Source: Sceloporus undulatus (lineage: Eukaryota > Chordata > Lepidosauria > Squamata > Phrynosomatidae). Taken from it: a stretch of 64,000 nt of DNA. Location: positions 68,964,462 through 69,028,461 of the forward strand of contig NC_056522.1 in the NCBI RefSeq assembly GCF_019175285.1, in the 5' to 3' direction. Below are positions 10,701-19,780 of the stretch, piece after piece. The position numbers and the translations under genes are program-made. Position 1 is the first letter of the stretch, and each line of letters begins with the position of its first letter. The notes under the pieces were generated by a model that was given only the letters and a program-made list of their open reading frames with translations, was not told the origin of the DNA and searched no databases.

Positions 10701-13282
10701 ACATGTGAAATATTTGGTGTGTCTGCTCTAATCGTTGGCAGCCTTCATTACACAAATGACAAACAATTTCAGTACCTCAGTGTTTCTGCTGAGCAGTGGC
10801 TTTCTCTTATTGAGGTGAGTAAAAAAGTTTTTTAAATGTAATTTGGCTACAATAGATGCTTCAGATATCTGCTGGTGGTTTTCATGAACATCCATGTTAT
10901 TTTTAGTAGGGCTTCATACTGATATAAAGGTATTGTGAGTTAACTGTTGCCTTCACAATACTTTTGTTGACTTTTTCATTAGCAAGCAGTGTAATACAGT
11001 TCAGGTTAAGCATTTTCCCATAACAATTAATTTGTGAGCAGCCTTGAGTCCCATATTGGGAGAAAGGCAAGATACATAGCTAAACAAGTAAATAAAAATG
11101 TAAGAGTTAACCATGTATATAGGCATTGTGGGAGAGTAGAAGAGTGAGAGAGTAGAAAAGGCAGGCACAGCTCCATTATGCCTAGGCCCAGCAGCAGATG
11201 ACAAAATAGACAGTATCTATTGGACCTATTGCCATTCCATTTCTCTTAAGTTTGTCTTAACTTAGATTGTAAGTCTGAGGGCAGGGAACTGTCACATCAA
11301 CAATATGTAAGCTGCTCTGGGAACCTTTTTGGCTGAAGGGCAGGATATATGTACAATCAATCAATCAGTAGCTGACTCCCCATAGCAGGGCAGGAGAGGG
11401 TTGGAAGTATGTGACTGGCCTCCTGTCAGAAATTGGTTGCAGACTAAATAGGTCCCCAGCCTAATCCTGCAGGATTTTTTGTTTTTATTAATAAGACAGT
11501 GCTTTGTCTTAATCAGTGTTAGTAAGAATAATTTATCATTCTGCATCAGCCTTTTGAGGAATCAAAATATAATATGTAACAGATAACAGCTCTGTAATAT
11601 ATTAATGACTTTTTTAAAAAAATTATACTTATGTCATCTTTTAATGTGCAGGTTAAGCCGTTTCAGCTTGTTGATTATTTGGAGCAGAAGAAAATTGAAG
11701 GCTACACAATAATAGGTGTTGAGCAAACAGCTAAAAGTTGTGATCTAACAGAATACTGCTTTCCAGAGAAATCGCTGCTGCTGCTAGGGTAAACGAGAAG
11801 AGCTTTCTTAATCATATGTGTTTCCATAAGAACTTTTTTCATAGTGAAAACACAGAACTGCACAGTTGGAAGATGGAGAGAAAATGTTTCTTATGATATC
11901 ATCCTTCTCAGTTTTCTATAGGGCAAGGGTGGCAACTTTTCCTTTCTTTAAATATATTCCTGTTGGGTTATTTGGGGAGAAGGCTGTTCTTTTCTTTATT
12001 TTTGCCAACTCACTTCCAGGCCCGGATGGCTTTCAATAGGGACAAGGCCATTCTTTACAAGAGACTCTGACACTACTTGCAGAGGTCTGTATGCTCACCT
12101 GCCTGCCATCATGCTATTTCAGCATCTTTCCCTTGCTCTCATCTTCTGGGTTCCCTGTCTGCTGTAGAGGGTGATAATGTTACATAAAAATGTATCAAAA
12201 CCACTACCTTACTGACTGGGATCTAACCATTCTGCTCTCACAGTTCCTCAGTTCCCTCTTCAACTTTAAAAAGTGCCATTAGACATACTATTCTTCACAT
12301 CCTGGAAATGGAGATCAAGTAATAATAATCTTGTTTATCCATCTGTAAATATGAAACAGGGAAGAGTTTGTAATAGTAGCATAAGTTCTCCATTATTTTG
12401 AAGTCCTTCCAGAGCAGTAAGATAGAGGAAGGCCTTCTCCAGAGGCTCAGCCCATTTCTCATATTTGAACTGGGAGGGAGGCAAGATGGCGCCGGTGTGA
12501 TAGGAGGGGTTTTTAATGAGCTCCGAAGTTCTCTGTTTGTTTTATTATTTCTACTTGATTATTTGGTTATTTTTGATTTGAAAGTTACTTCTCAGCGACG
12601 TGTAATATTGGTCGTTGCTGCTCTTCCAGTGTTTGGTGAAATTACTGATATGGGCAACAAAAAAATGCTTTAGAACAAGCCCTGATACAAACAAGCGTAT
12701 TTGAACTGTATTTTTTGCTGGAGTTCCATTTATTACTACAGCAGCTTCTTTTAACTACCCCAAAGGAATATGATTTTTTTTTAACCAGAACAACAGTCGG
12801 CACCTTTGCCAGTGAGAACTAATCTACAGTGAGCATGTCACTATTTTAACCCTAGAGCTCCAGTAGAGTTGCTACTGAGGCTGTACTTTTCCGCCCCCCG
12901 TGAGAATATGGGATGCTCACTTACTCATCCTGACCACTTCTAGTCCCAGCTACTGAATACCTTGAACAGTTCCCCAAGGCTTCAAACTGGTTCTTATTTA
13001 CCTATTAATAATCTGCAACCTTCAGTATGCAAAATATATGCTCTGTATATGGAATAGCGACTGAGCTATTGCCCTTAATACTAACTATAATGTATTTGTG
13101 GTTTTCTTGTTGTCAGAAATGAGCATGAGGGAATTCCTGCAAATCTGATTCAGCAGTTGGACACTTGTGTAGAAATTCCACAACAAGGAGTTATTCGGTC
13201 ACTTAATGTTCATGTAAGTGGTGCTCTACTCATCTGGGAATATACTAGACAACAGATTGTCAAAGAAAAAAAATCAAGATGA
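1642..13282 (+). CDS. TARBP1: TARBP1 3' part: tRNA guanosine-2'-O-methyltransferase (ten exons)
   Basis: TARBP1 is the animal relative of yeast Trm3. It is a large helical-repeat protein with a C-terminal SpoU/TrmH (SPOUT) domain that 2'-O-methylates guanosine 18 of tRNAs. The ten exons seen join in frame to 1419 bases (472 codons plus stop), roughly the last 30% of a ~1600-residue protein; the rest lies left of the window. The first ~200 residues continue the helical-repeat region (for example [15 protein letters not shown]). The catalytic domain follows: motif 1 near [16 protein letters not shown], motif 2 LLLLGNEHEGIP, and motif 3 [18 protein letters not shown], which forms the trefoil-knot SAM site. 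All introns are GT-AG except one GC-AG. No frame break is seen, so the gene looks functional. It converges with COA6. Confidence 0.93.
2562..2711 (+). CDS. TARBP1: TARBP1 exon b
   Basis: Fifty codons, phase 0-0, acceptor TTTTTTAAAG, donor TAT|GTGAGT. It encodes [14 protein letters not shown] through [14 protein letters not shown] and joins exons a and c without a frame change. Too short to stand out as an open frame on its own. Confidence 0.88.
2909..3302. mobile_element. Mariner/Tigger-like MITE, old
   Basis: Ends read TATATACTCATCTAG on the left and, reverse-complemented, TATATACTTGACTATAAG on the right. The interior holds paired phrases around AAAACCTGG and CCATGGGTCA. Related pieces lie near 43.84 and 58.27 kb. 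A C-run is internal. Confidence 0.55.
3410..3496 (+). CDS. TARBP1: TARBP1 exon c, followed by a GC-AG intron
   Basis: Twenty-nine codons, phase 0-0, acceptor ACTTTTCAG. It encodes [19 protein letters not shown] and ends NTSEK. The donor reads AAG|GCAAGT, the usual strong consensus of GC-AG introns. A GT two codons later (GCAA|GTACTT) is a poorer donor and would add bases out of frame with the next exon. Confidence 0.88.
3607..4060 (-). mobile_element. LINE-type 3' fragment
   Basis: Contains the phrase AAGGCCCATCTAGTCCAGC seen in reptile LINE tails, followed by diverged sequence. Exact family not recognised. Confidence 0.4.
4445..4641 (+). CDS. TARBP1: TARBP1 exon d
   Basis: Phase 0 start after TCTTTAG, end in phase 2 with donor GG|GTTAGT. 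It encodes [34 protein letters not shown] and [14 protein letters not shown]. The split glycine codon GG|G is completed by the next exon. Confidence 0.9.
4676..4950 (+). mobile_element. RTE/BovB-like LINE fragment
   Basis: Decayed coding sequence resembling the end of a BovB-type reverse transcriptase ORF: frame pieces read [24 protein letters not shown] and [12 protein letters not shown]. Stops interrupt it. BovB presence fits the Sauria-type SINE at 43.2 kb. Confidence 0.6.
4951..6190. other. TARBP1 intron without recognised gene
   Basis: Mostly unclassified intronic DNA. A LINE-tail-like phrase (TATTTATATCTCAC then TTCTCCCAATTGGGACTC) sits near 5880-5915 and probably marks an L2-type 3' end. 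Confidence 0.4.
6196..6394 (-). mobile_element. tRNA-headed CORE-type SINE
   Basis: Read on the - strand it ends with TTGAAAATGACCC and CACACAACAACAA, preceded by the CORE-like phrase GTCACACTCTCTCAGCCTC. Copies of the same family occur near 8.5, 19.8, 32.8, 39.0, 50.8 and 62.6 kb. Confidence 0.7.
6486..6567 (+). CDS. TARBP1: TARBP1 exon e
   Basis: Acceptor TCTGCAG, donor GAG|GTATGT. One base completes glycine, then 27 codons: [18 protein letters not shown] and HPLKDYCLE. Ends in phase 0. Confidence 0.9.
7209..7430. mobile_element. Tigger-like MITE with TA target duplication
   Basis: Flanked by TA on both sides; left end CACTTGTCCCTCC, right end GGAAGGATGAGTG. The internal phrase TAGGTCCTCCAG is shared with the copies at 21.5 and 45.2 kb. 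Confidence 0.65.
7650..8117 (+). mobile_element. LINE/SINE tail with internal tandem duplication
   Basis: Ends in TTGTAAGCCGCTCTGATAG, GCAGGGTATAAATA and a TAAA-rich tail; the same tail is at 11.25 and 42.25 kb. Upstream, a block of ~85 bases (about 7705-7788 and 7790-7872) is duplicated with a few differences. Family not certain. Confidence 0.5.
8309..8480 (+). CDS. TARBP1: TARBP1 exon f
   Basis: Phase 0 start after TTTTTCAG, end in phase 1 at donor GG|GTAAAA. It encodes [19 protein letters not shown] and ends SDWCQQDR plus one base. This part links the repeat region to the methyltransferase domain and is probably less constrained. Confidence 0.9.
8528..8640 (-). mobile_element. tRNA-headed SINE, truncated
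   Basis: Same body as the 6.2-kb copy (TTTCTGACTTATGGTGACCC), shortened and joined to the tRNA-like end near CACTATACC. Confidence 0.5.
8807..8998 (+). CDS. TARBP1: TARBP1 exon g, start of the methyltransferase domain
   Basis: Acceptor CTATTTCAG, donor GAG|GTAAGT, phase 1 to phase 1. It encodes [18 protein letters not shown], then [16 protein letters not shown], the first strand of the SpoU fold and the conserved N-x-G entry into motif 1. Confidence 0.92.
9290..9620. mobile_element. GC-rich MITE, degenerate member
   Basis: Ends GGGGCTGTACAAAC and, reverse-complemented, GGGCCTGGACAGAAC. Near the right end CAACCCTAGTTAGGGC repeats the CTAGGGTTAGG signature of the copies at 15.6, 49.96, 51.0 and 54.35 kb. 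Composition differs sharply from the AT-rich intron around it. Confidence 0.55.
10012..10378 (+). mobile_element. L2-type LINE 3' end
   Basis: Starts in decayed ORF sequence (AAGAGATCCTTCTCTGTGG, CTTCCAACCTCTGGAACACC), passes through a T-rich 3'UTR and ends GACCCACCTTGGG, GGAGAAAGGTGGCATAG and AAATAAATAAAT, as L2 elements of lizards do. Confidence 0.6.
10395..10570 (-). mobile_element. 5S-rRNA-headed SINE
   Basis: The segment CTCCCATCCAAGTACTAACC then GACCCTGCTTAGCTTCC is the reverse complement of the 5S rRNA internal control region. The left part is a SINE body also seen at 31.85 kb. It is a SINE, not a 5S gene: only the 5' part of 5S is present and it is diverged. Confidence 0.7.
10690..10814 (+). 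CDS. TARBP1: TARBP1 exon h, SpoU motif 1
   Basis: Acceptor ATTTGTAG, donor GAG|GTGAGT. It encodes [19 protein letters not shown], with the arginine of motif 1 that is catalytically important in SpoU enzymes, then [16 protein letters not shown]. Phase 1 start, phase 0 end. Confidence 0.93.
11240..11385 (+). mobile_element. LINE/SINE tail fragment
   Basis: TTAGATTGTAAGTCTGAGGG, TGTAAGCTGCTCTGG and GGCAGGATATATG match the tail at 7.98-8.1 kb. Confidence 0.5.
11652..11788 (+). CDS. TARBP1: TARBP1 exon i, into SpoU motif 2
   Basis: Acceptor TGTGCAG, donor GG|GTAAAC, phase 0 to phase 2. It encodes [36 protein letters not shown] and [10 protein letters not shown], the start of motif 2. Confidence 0.93.
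12390..12900 (+). mobile_element. Possible L1 5'-end fragment
   Basis: GGGAGGCAAGATGGCGCC near 12476 resembles the YY1-type start of many L1 5'UTRs. The following few hundred bases are not recognised. No ORF1 or ORF2 follows, so this is at most a fragment. Confidence 0.3.
13117..13282 (+). CDS. TARBP1: TARBP1 last exon, SpoU motifs 2-3 and stop
   Basis: Acceptor TTGTTGTCAG. It completes G-N-E-H-E-G-I-P of motif 2, then encodes motif 3, [20 protein letters not shown], and ends [16 protein letters not shown] with TGA. The HVSG codons contain a good internal donor (CAT|GTAAGT), but reading through gives the conserved family C-terminus. Confidence 0.95.
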
Positions 13283-13450
13283 ATGCACAATTCTTATTAA
13301 AGCTGTTGCTGTAATGGTGCTACAAAATCCAAGGAGTAATTATAAATGACATTCTTTATTATCTGTATTCTGCACACTTTTTTGAAAAATAATATAAATG
13401 CCTTAAAACATGATTTATTAAAATTATTCAATAATTGTTTTTTCAATTCA
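13283..13450 (+). other. TARBP1: TARBP1 3'UTR (end uncertain)
   Basis: Sequence after the TGA. ATTAAA at 13296 is too close to the stop; ATTAAA at 13417-13422 is a possible poly(A) signal. The end is not fixed by sequence alone. Confidence 0.35.
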
Positions 13451-14095
13451 TGTTTCTTGGTGCTCATTCTATCATATTGATGCTGCTTTGAAACATAACC
13501 TCTAGCTAGTCTTCTGTAGCACAGTGCCTGCCTATGCACCATGTCACAGTGAGGCCAACATGGAGTTGATGAGGCAAGTGTTACTCACCCTCTGCCTTTG
13601 TGTAGTGAACACTTGTTTTGGCACCTAACATAACATATTCAAAAGGATTCATTCCACATGGTTGCAGGTACCATATGAGTAGTTTATAAGATGCCATCAG
13701 CCCAGGATTATCTTGGACTTGACTCATACTGTAATTTGTTTTAGTCAAACATAAGGTTTTAATGCTTGCATGGACCCAATGAAAAAATTTGATTCATAAT
13801 TTAAGGAATCCTGCCCCCACACATGTACAAGATACACACTGGATCAACTAATATAGTTTTAAAAATCCAAATGGTACTGAAACCGTAATGGCTGCTGTTC
13901 ACTGAAGATGTAATTCTGTGAACAAACTTAAGTGTGCACACTCATTCACGGTTTAGCAGAACTGTACAGCAGTGTTCATCTTATTTGTCTTCAAAAAAAG
14001 GAACATCAAAATGCATGTAAAAGCCTTATTAAGAAAAGGAAAACAGCAAACAAAGAAGAAAATTGATGAATTTGCAACATAAGACTTCAGTTGAA
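13451..14095. other. Spacer between converging TARBP1 and COA6 ends
   Basis: No gene, RNA or clear repeat seen. It separates the two 3' ends; one or both UTRs may extend into it. Confidence 0.4.
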
Positions 14096-14113
14096 TCAGC
14101 ACACCTGTTGTGC

Positions 14114-14119
14114 TTTATT
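14114..14119 (-). terminator. COA6: Candidate COA6 poly(A) signal
   Basis: TTTATT on + (AATAAA on the - strand), about 230 bases after the COA6 stop codon. Confidence 0.45.
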
Positions 14120-14350
14120 GGAAGTGGCAAATTTTCAGTTTCAACATGGTGAGTGGCCCGTCCCTTCAGCAAGCACTTCCCAGAACAGGTGAGCTAGAGC
14201 TTTCACACCAATGCCAGGTAAACACACTGGCATGCTCTTTAGGTAGAAACTGTCATTGTCCTTTACTGTTGTTGACATTTTAGGTTTCACGCTGGTACTG
14301 GTTCTTCTGTAACCTTTGTGGCGATCATCTTCGTAAAAATGGGCAAATAA

Positions 14351-14446
14351 CTATGATGTCTTGGTTGTCTCTGAAGGCTGAAAATCTCCTGCTTCCAACT
14401 GTGCTTTATATTTTAAATAATCTCTTCTTCTATCAAAGTATTTAAC
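14351..14446 (-). CDS. COA6: COA6 last coding exon
   Basis: Acceptor TTTAAAACAG on the - strand. Thirty-one codons plus TAG: VKYFDRRRDYLKYKAQLEAG then DFQPSETTKTS. Phase 0 start. Below common ORF-finding length limits, so easily missed. Confidence 0.94.
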   Translation of the reverse strand, partial: VKYFDRRRDYLKYKAQLEAGDFQPSETTKTS

Positions 14447-16820
14447 CTGTTTTAAACAATATCACTGTTAGGAAACCACACCAACACAACAAAATTCTAG
14501 TGTAACCAAAATAAAACCACAATCCCAAACCATCTTTGATCATTTTTTAATTTATTATATTAGTTATATTTATATTGAGCTACTTACATGGCTCCCTTCC
14601 GTCTCACTTTATACTCAAAGTATAAAGTGAGGTAAAGTTAGGTCAGGATGCAATAAAAGTGAATTTTCCAAGGTCACTTACAGGTGAAGTAGACCAGCAC
14701 AATACGCTGACTTGGGGAAGGTGTGGGGGCATGACATTTAGACGCTGCCCCCAAGCTGACATGTCGGCTGCCCAACCACATGGTGGGCAGTGTTGCAGCA
14801 CACTGGCAGCATGGCATTTAGACGCTGTACACTGCAAAGCCCCCGCTACAGGAGAAAAGCCAGCTTTTTCCCAACTCAAAAAGGAGTGGCTTTCTGCCCC
14901 ATCTTTTTGAGCCAGCAAATAGCCAGATTGGAGCTGCGGCATGCGGTTGCTGCAGCCCCGATCCAGCATTCAAAGGGGTGGCCTCAAGCCACCTTTGAGC
15001 CATTCTGTGTTGGCCCTGAGTTCCATGGCTGAGTGACAAAACCTGGATCTTCCAAACCAGTCCAACAACTAACCACTATATCATACTAGCTTTCATTTTA
15101 TTTCATAATGTTGTTAATGTTGTTATGCTGAAAGATTCACACTGGAAGATGAGCAAATGGCTGTCAGCAAGACCACTCAAAGCCTATTACTAGTACCCAA
15201 GAGGGTAATACATTGAGGGAATACATTAGAGAAGAATGGTTACTGAGCAACAAAGAAACCTAAATGTGAGATCAGACACATCAGGACACAATCTTTCTAG
15301 ATAACTGAATTGGAATTTAAGTTTGTTAACAGGACCCAGAACAATGGATGCAAGCTACAGGAAAAGAGATTCCGCCTCAACATTAGGAGGAACTTCCTGA
15401 CAGTAAGGCCTGTTCAACAGTGGAATACACTCCCTCGGAGAGTAGTGGAGTCTCCTTCCTTGGAGGTCTTTAAACAGAGGCTGGATGGCTGTCAGGGATG
15501 CTTTGATTGTGAGTTCCTGCACGGCAGGCGGTTGGACTGAATAGCCCTTGTGGTCTCTTCCAACTCTGATTCTATGGCGGGATACAGACTGCCCCTTTGG
15601 GGCGGCCTGCAGCTGCTCAATTAAGGCACGGATTGGGGCCAGGGCAGCCACAGCAGCAGCCCAAAGCCCCTAATCTGGCACTTTTCAGGACCAGGGAGAA
15701 GTGGCAAAATGCCGCTCCTCCCTGGTCCCAAAAAGGGGTGTCCTTGGGGCTTCATGCCCCAGGACACCTTGGGAGCCACAGCCAGGAGAGAAAGGGGCCA
15801 CTTGGCCCCTTTCTCCCGGCTTCGTTCCCGCAGCCGTTTGCTGGCTGCAGGAACAAGGCATTCCCCCAGAAAGAGCTCCATTTCGGAGCTCCTTCTAGTG
15901 ACGTGCCTAGGCCACCGTAAGCAGCCTGGGACGGTGCAAGGGCGTCACACATGCTGCTCCATTTGGAGGTGGCGCACGTATGACGTAATGGGAGGCCGCC
16001 ATGATTACGCCCTCGTCACGTGCTAGGGTTAGGCCTCGGGGCCAAGCGCCCAGAGGCAACCCCTAGCACGTCACGACGGCACCCCATGAGTGTTATTTTG
16101 GAATGGGCACATGCCTTTACACTCCATCTAAAAAGCTCCCATTCCTTCCTCCCAGTTGAAACCTATTTCTCTATTTTCTGACTTACCTCTGTTATCTCTC
16201 TTTCCAACCATGGCCCCCCTCCCATTGCTCGACCGTTGCTGGACAGTTGGAGGGTGTGGTACTAGGCATGCAGAGCTATCTCCTAACCTGCTTCCCTGGT
16301 GTTAGTGACAGAAACTCTTGTAAATATCTTCTGTCGGTAGGGTAACTATCACTATATGCATATAACTTCTGATATCACTGTTCATAATTCCATACTGTGC
16401 CTCCCAGGTATACTCAAGTGTGTTTGTGTACACATCCTTAAATTCTGGCTAACACTTCACACACAACAACAACAATGTTTTATTTATATAGTTCAATAAT
16501 GTAACTGTAGTCCGTGAACATTTATACCAAAATATATGTCTTGTCTTCAAGGTGCTGCATTTTTACATTACTGTTGTTAATGAGGAGATATAGATGTATC
16601 AATAGACAGGAAGCAAGTCTAATTTCTATGACTTTATGTACCCAATTAATCATACTCACACACTAATGCTACTTACCCACTGCTGAGGACATGCGTTTAC
16701 AAAAGAGCACCTAAACTTCTCACACTTAGATGTGTCTTCCATATTTTCATCTAAGCACTTCCAATATTCATCCCGGGTTTCCCAGCACACTTTCCTTTCC
16801 TTCATTGACGGTGCTGACAT
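14351..16820 (-). CDS. COA6: COA6: cytochrome c oxidase assembly factor 6 (two coding exons)
   Basis: COA6 is a small intermembrane-space protein needed to deliver copper to the Cu-A site of cytochrome c oxidase subunit 2, working with SCO1 and SCO2. The two exons give a complete 79-residue protein, the same length as the short human isoform. It starts MSAPSMKERKVCWETRDEYW and ends QPSETTKTS. Counting from this start, C12-x9-C22 and C33-x10-C44 form the CX9C/CX10C twin-cysteine hairpin typical of COA6, and Y-W-K-C-L-D-E-N is conserved. One extra cysteine (C38) lies between C33 and C44. The start was chosen because it matches the family start, has A at -3, and lies just inside a good splice acceptor. 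No ATG is seen in the proposed upstream exon. Intact and likely functional. Confidence 0.95.
14700..15030. mobile_element. GC-rich DNA-transposon-like block
   Basis: GC-rich segment in AT-rich intron with inverted phrases: GGCCTCAAGCCACC, and paired GACATTTAGACGCTG and GGCATTTAGACGCTG. Ends not defined. It resembles non-autonomous elements rather than coding DNA; overlapping frames on both strands are composition artefacts. Confidence 0.35.
15329..15574 (+). mobile_element. CR1 LINE 3' end
   Basis: Encodes the CR1 ORF2 tail (NGCKLQEKRFRLNIRRNFLT, ESPSLEVFKQRLDG) and the 3'UTR ending TGGTCTCTTCCAACTCTG. Typical short 5'-truncated copy. Confidence 0.85.
15576..16108. mobile_element. GC-rich CTAGGGTTAGG MITE
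   Basis: Begins GGCGGGATACAGACTGCC directly at the end of the CR1 tail and ends near GGAATGGGC. Near the right end TGCTAGGGTTAGGCC pairs with CAACCCCTAGCACG to form a hairpin. Same architecture as the copies at 49.96, 51.0 and 54.35 kb. Confidence 0.6.
16109..16650. other. COA6 intron 2, no gene seen
   Basis: Unclassified intronic DNA; a short CAACAACAACAA run near 16467. Confidence 0.4.
16677..16820 (-). CDS. COA6: COA6 first coding exon
   Basis: Forty-eight codons holding all four hairpin cysteines, ending CPQQW at donor TGG|GTAAGT. A splice acceptor (TTTTTTGATACTAG) lies 8 bases upstream of the ATG, so the open frame continuing further 5' is intron, not coding. Confidence 0.94.
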
Positions 16821-17221
16821 TTTTGTCACTAGTATCAAAAAATAACAGTTTTCATTTCTGAACGGCTTGTTAATTTCCACAGATCAGATCAGTTATCATT
16901 TTACACTGTAACACTTGAAGAAAGTACTACTATTGAGTTCACTGGTAATGGCTTCCAGCAACTATGCTTGGGAATTCAAGCATCCACATTTACTTGAAAG
17001 TCACTGTGTTCAATTCAAACTCACATGTATGTCTGCACAGAATTTGAGTATAAAGTGAGGGGAGAATAAGATGACCACCAATCTTACTTATTTAAAATGC
17101 TTTCTTTACACTATGAGTTTAAGAAATTAAGAAAATTTCTTCTAATGTAAGGGTTTATTTCCCCCTATTTTTGGACTTTAAAATGTGCTTAAAAATGCTC
17201 TCTTTCACACTGAACAATTAT

Positions 17222-17420
17222 GAAATGAAATGAAATAATTTATTATGGCACATGGCCAGCATATGAATAATTATGACTTTGATACCACTTCAGCTGCCAT
17301 GGCTGCATCCTATGGAACTTTGGGATGTATAGTTTAATGAGGCATTAGAATTTTCTGGCTGGGAATTCTAAGTACATAAAACCCCCTACAAATCCCAGAA
17401 TTCTATAAAATGAAACCATA
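17222..17420. mobile_element. Degenerate palindromic MITE
   Basis: Carries both halves of the squamate foldback family (CATCCTATGGAACTTTGGG and CAAATCCCAGAATTCTAT) in inverted orientation, much diverged from the 23.0-kb copy. Confidence 0.5.
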
Positions 17421-19225
17421 ATAGTTAAAAGTGCTGGTAACAAAGTGCCAAAACTGTGTAGTGTGAAAGAGAGCATTTCCTTTGCATAAAACAGACTGGT
17501 TTTGGCACAAAACACTTACTTTTTGCTTTTTTTGGGGGGGGGGATAAAGAAAGCCCTGAATTATTAAAAATGTTGTCGCTGTTGTGAAGTGAGAACCTGG
17601 GGAGGCCTGGATGAAGTGAGACAATCACAGAATGCTGTGGTGTGGGCTATTGGGGGCAATATCATGGGCCACTGGGGGAAATATATAATCCAGAGGCTTG
17701 TCTCTTACAGAGAGACAGACACATGATGAAAAAGAATTAGGGCAGTCAGAGACAGGCTGAAGGCCAGTTGGGGAGAAAGAATGGAAAAGATCTGAATGGG
17801 TTTCTGAAAGCTGGGAATGTGGATCATGTTTACTTTAATTATTATATAATAAATCTTTACTAGTTTTATTTTCTACAACTGTGTCTTTTTATTTAAGAAC
17901 TGAAAGGGAGAACTTTACCACACTGAACCCACTGACCAACACAGCCGCTTTTCCAGAAATGTAGCCACTCTGAGGCCCAAGTACCAGATTTAATAAGGGA
18001 TCCTAAAAGTAAAAGGGTAAGGTGACTGATTGGCACCCAAGAGTTGGAAGCGCAAGGCCAACCTGGAGAGGGGTTGAGTCACATTTTTATAGGGTGTGTC
18101 AATACTGTGAGGATGGCAATGATTAGAGGGTGTATCAATGTGTCAAGACATAAGTTCTCTTTGGGAATGAAAAATTTCCAAATACTTTTTACGTCTCTAC
18201 TCAGAGGTCCCACTGCACATCCACAATTTATTATATTCAAATATTTTAGATTATGGGATTCCTTGCCACAGTTTAAAAAGTCCTCTTTAAGGAACACACC
18301 TACTATTGAACAAACAAGATAATCCTCTAATAGTCTTTGGCATCTGAGAGCAATTTTTGGCCAAGAATATTTTTGTACCATTTTCCTTCCATAAGAAAGG
18401 ATGTCTAATTGCTTGAAGATTAATCAGCATTATTTTTTATTCATAAATAAATTACTCAAAAATAATTGGAAAAACAAATGTAGCAACGGTCCATGAGCCA
18501 ATCTGAGATACACCACTTCTTGCCAGGTAGAATCAGAGGGGCCTGCATCTCCATTCTGAAAGAACCAGTATATCTATTTATTTCCTTCAATGCCTGGCTT
18601 CTTGACGTCGGGGGAAGAAGGCTGGAGCCCTATGCCTGCCTGTTGGCAACAAGCTAGCAATATTAGAAACAATGGTAACTTGAACTTTTCTTTCAGGAGC
18701 CTATTCATCACCTGCATCACAAAAGACTGTACAAACTGTAGTGAGTACTAAGAATCCACAAGTGCTCTAAGGAATTCTGGTCAAGTCTCTCTATTGAACA
18801 TTTTGTAGCTAAGATAACAAGGGCCCACAACTATCTTTTCATATCCATATTCATATCCAAAATATGAATTGTTATTTGAAATTCTAAGACTACTAACATT
18901 TACTACTTAACACTGCATTAGGAAACAGCATACTAAGCTGTATTCAACATAGACTCTCTCCAAGAGCTTACCATCCACTTTAAACATTCAAGATAATCTC
19001 AGATTTTCAGATGAAAAGTTATAAGAAGCTTGTAGGCATCTATTGCTGGGGATTTCCCATATTCTCCTTCCTTTTTAGCATTATTAGTTTGACAGTTTAC
19101 ATTACATGTGAACAACATGAACTACTGTACTGAACTCCACAGTAAAGAGAAAAGGAATGTGAATTTCTATGCCATTTATTCCGGTCCGATTTCCACTTAG
19201 AAAAAAATGTGAGAAACATGTGGAC
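17421..19225. other. COA6 intron 1, no gene recognised
   Basis: Includes a 100-codon open frame on the - strand (18079-18381) with no family resemblance I can name, and G-rich runs near 17530. No splice-supported exon seen. Confidence 0.35.
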
Positions 19226-19227
19226 CA

Positions 19228-19345
19228 TCAAATATTGCTGCTGGAATTCAACTCTTATCAGCTCTAGCCAGCATAGCAAATGGTGAAGGGTAATGGGGAC
19301 TAGAGACCATTATCTGGACAACCACACATTCCCCAGCCATGACAG
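19228..19345 (-). mobile_element. hAT-type MITE fragment (AACTC...CCAGC family)
   Basis: TTCAACTCTTATCAGCTC, AGCCAGCATAGCAAATGG and ATCTGGACAACC match the widespread reptile repeat built on AACTCCCATCAGCCCCAGCC. Other pieces lie near 22.9, 46.9, 49.6 and 51.7 kb. Confidence 0.5.
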
Positions 19346-19780
19346 ATTTATCTTGTCATATGGCTCAAAATGTGTCACCAACATACCCTTGAAAATAGAG
19401 ATGTTTGGCTCAGAAATCAGCGGGCAGAGTCTATGAAAGGAGTCCCACTTTAGTCCCTGCATATAAGCTGCAGCTGAAAATAGATGATAGTCTGGATAGA
19501 AAGAGTAATTCTGGAATGGGTGAATGAACAAATGGAAGTTTAGCTTAGACCAGATAAAAGTTGATTATTCAGCAGTTATCAGCATGGGGCTGGGTTTACA
19601 GCCTGTTCTGGATGGGTATGTCCTCCCTATGAACGTCCCTCTCAGGTTCATAGCCTAGGCATGTTCATGGATCTACCACAACTCCTGGAAGGCCAGATAG
19701 TTGCTGTTCTGGCCAATGTCAGCTGCTCATCAGCTGAGTGCCTTCCTAGGGAAATGAATCTGGCCACAGTGATTTATGGC

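Noticed and set aside
13204-13220. Strong donor-like CAT|GTAAGT inside the last TARBP1 exon
   Set aside because: Reading through gives the conserved [14 protein letters not shown] end of the SpoU domain, so it is coding sequence rather than an intron start.
14643-16026. Several 70-108-codon frames
   Set aside because: They lie in GC-rich MITE DNA and the CR1 3' end, not in host exons.
16821-16880. Upstream extension of the COA6 frame (MEINKPFRNENCYF)
   Set aside because: A splice acceptor lies between it and MSAPSMKER, and the extension has no match to COA6.
18079-18381. 100-codon frame on the - strand
   Set aside because: No recognisable domain, no splice signals at sensible places, inside a COA6 intron. 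May be part of an old repeat.
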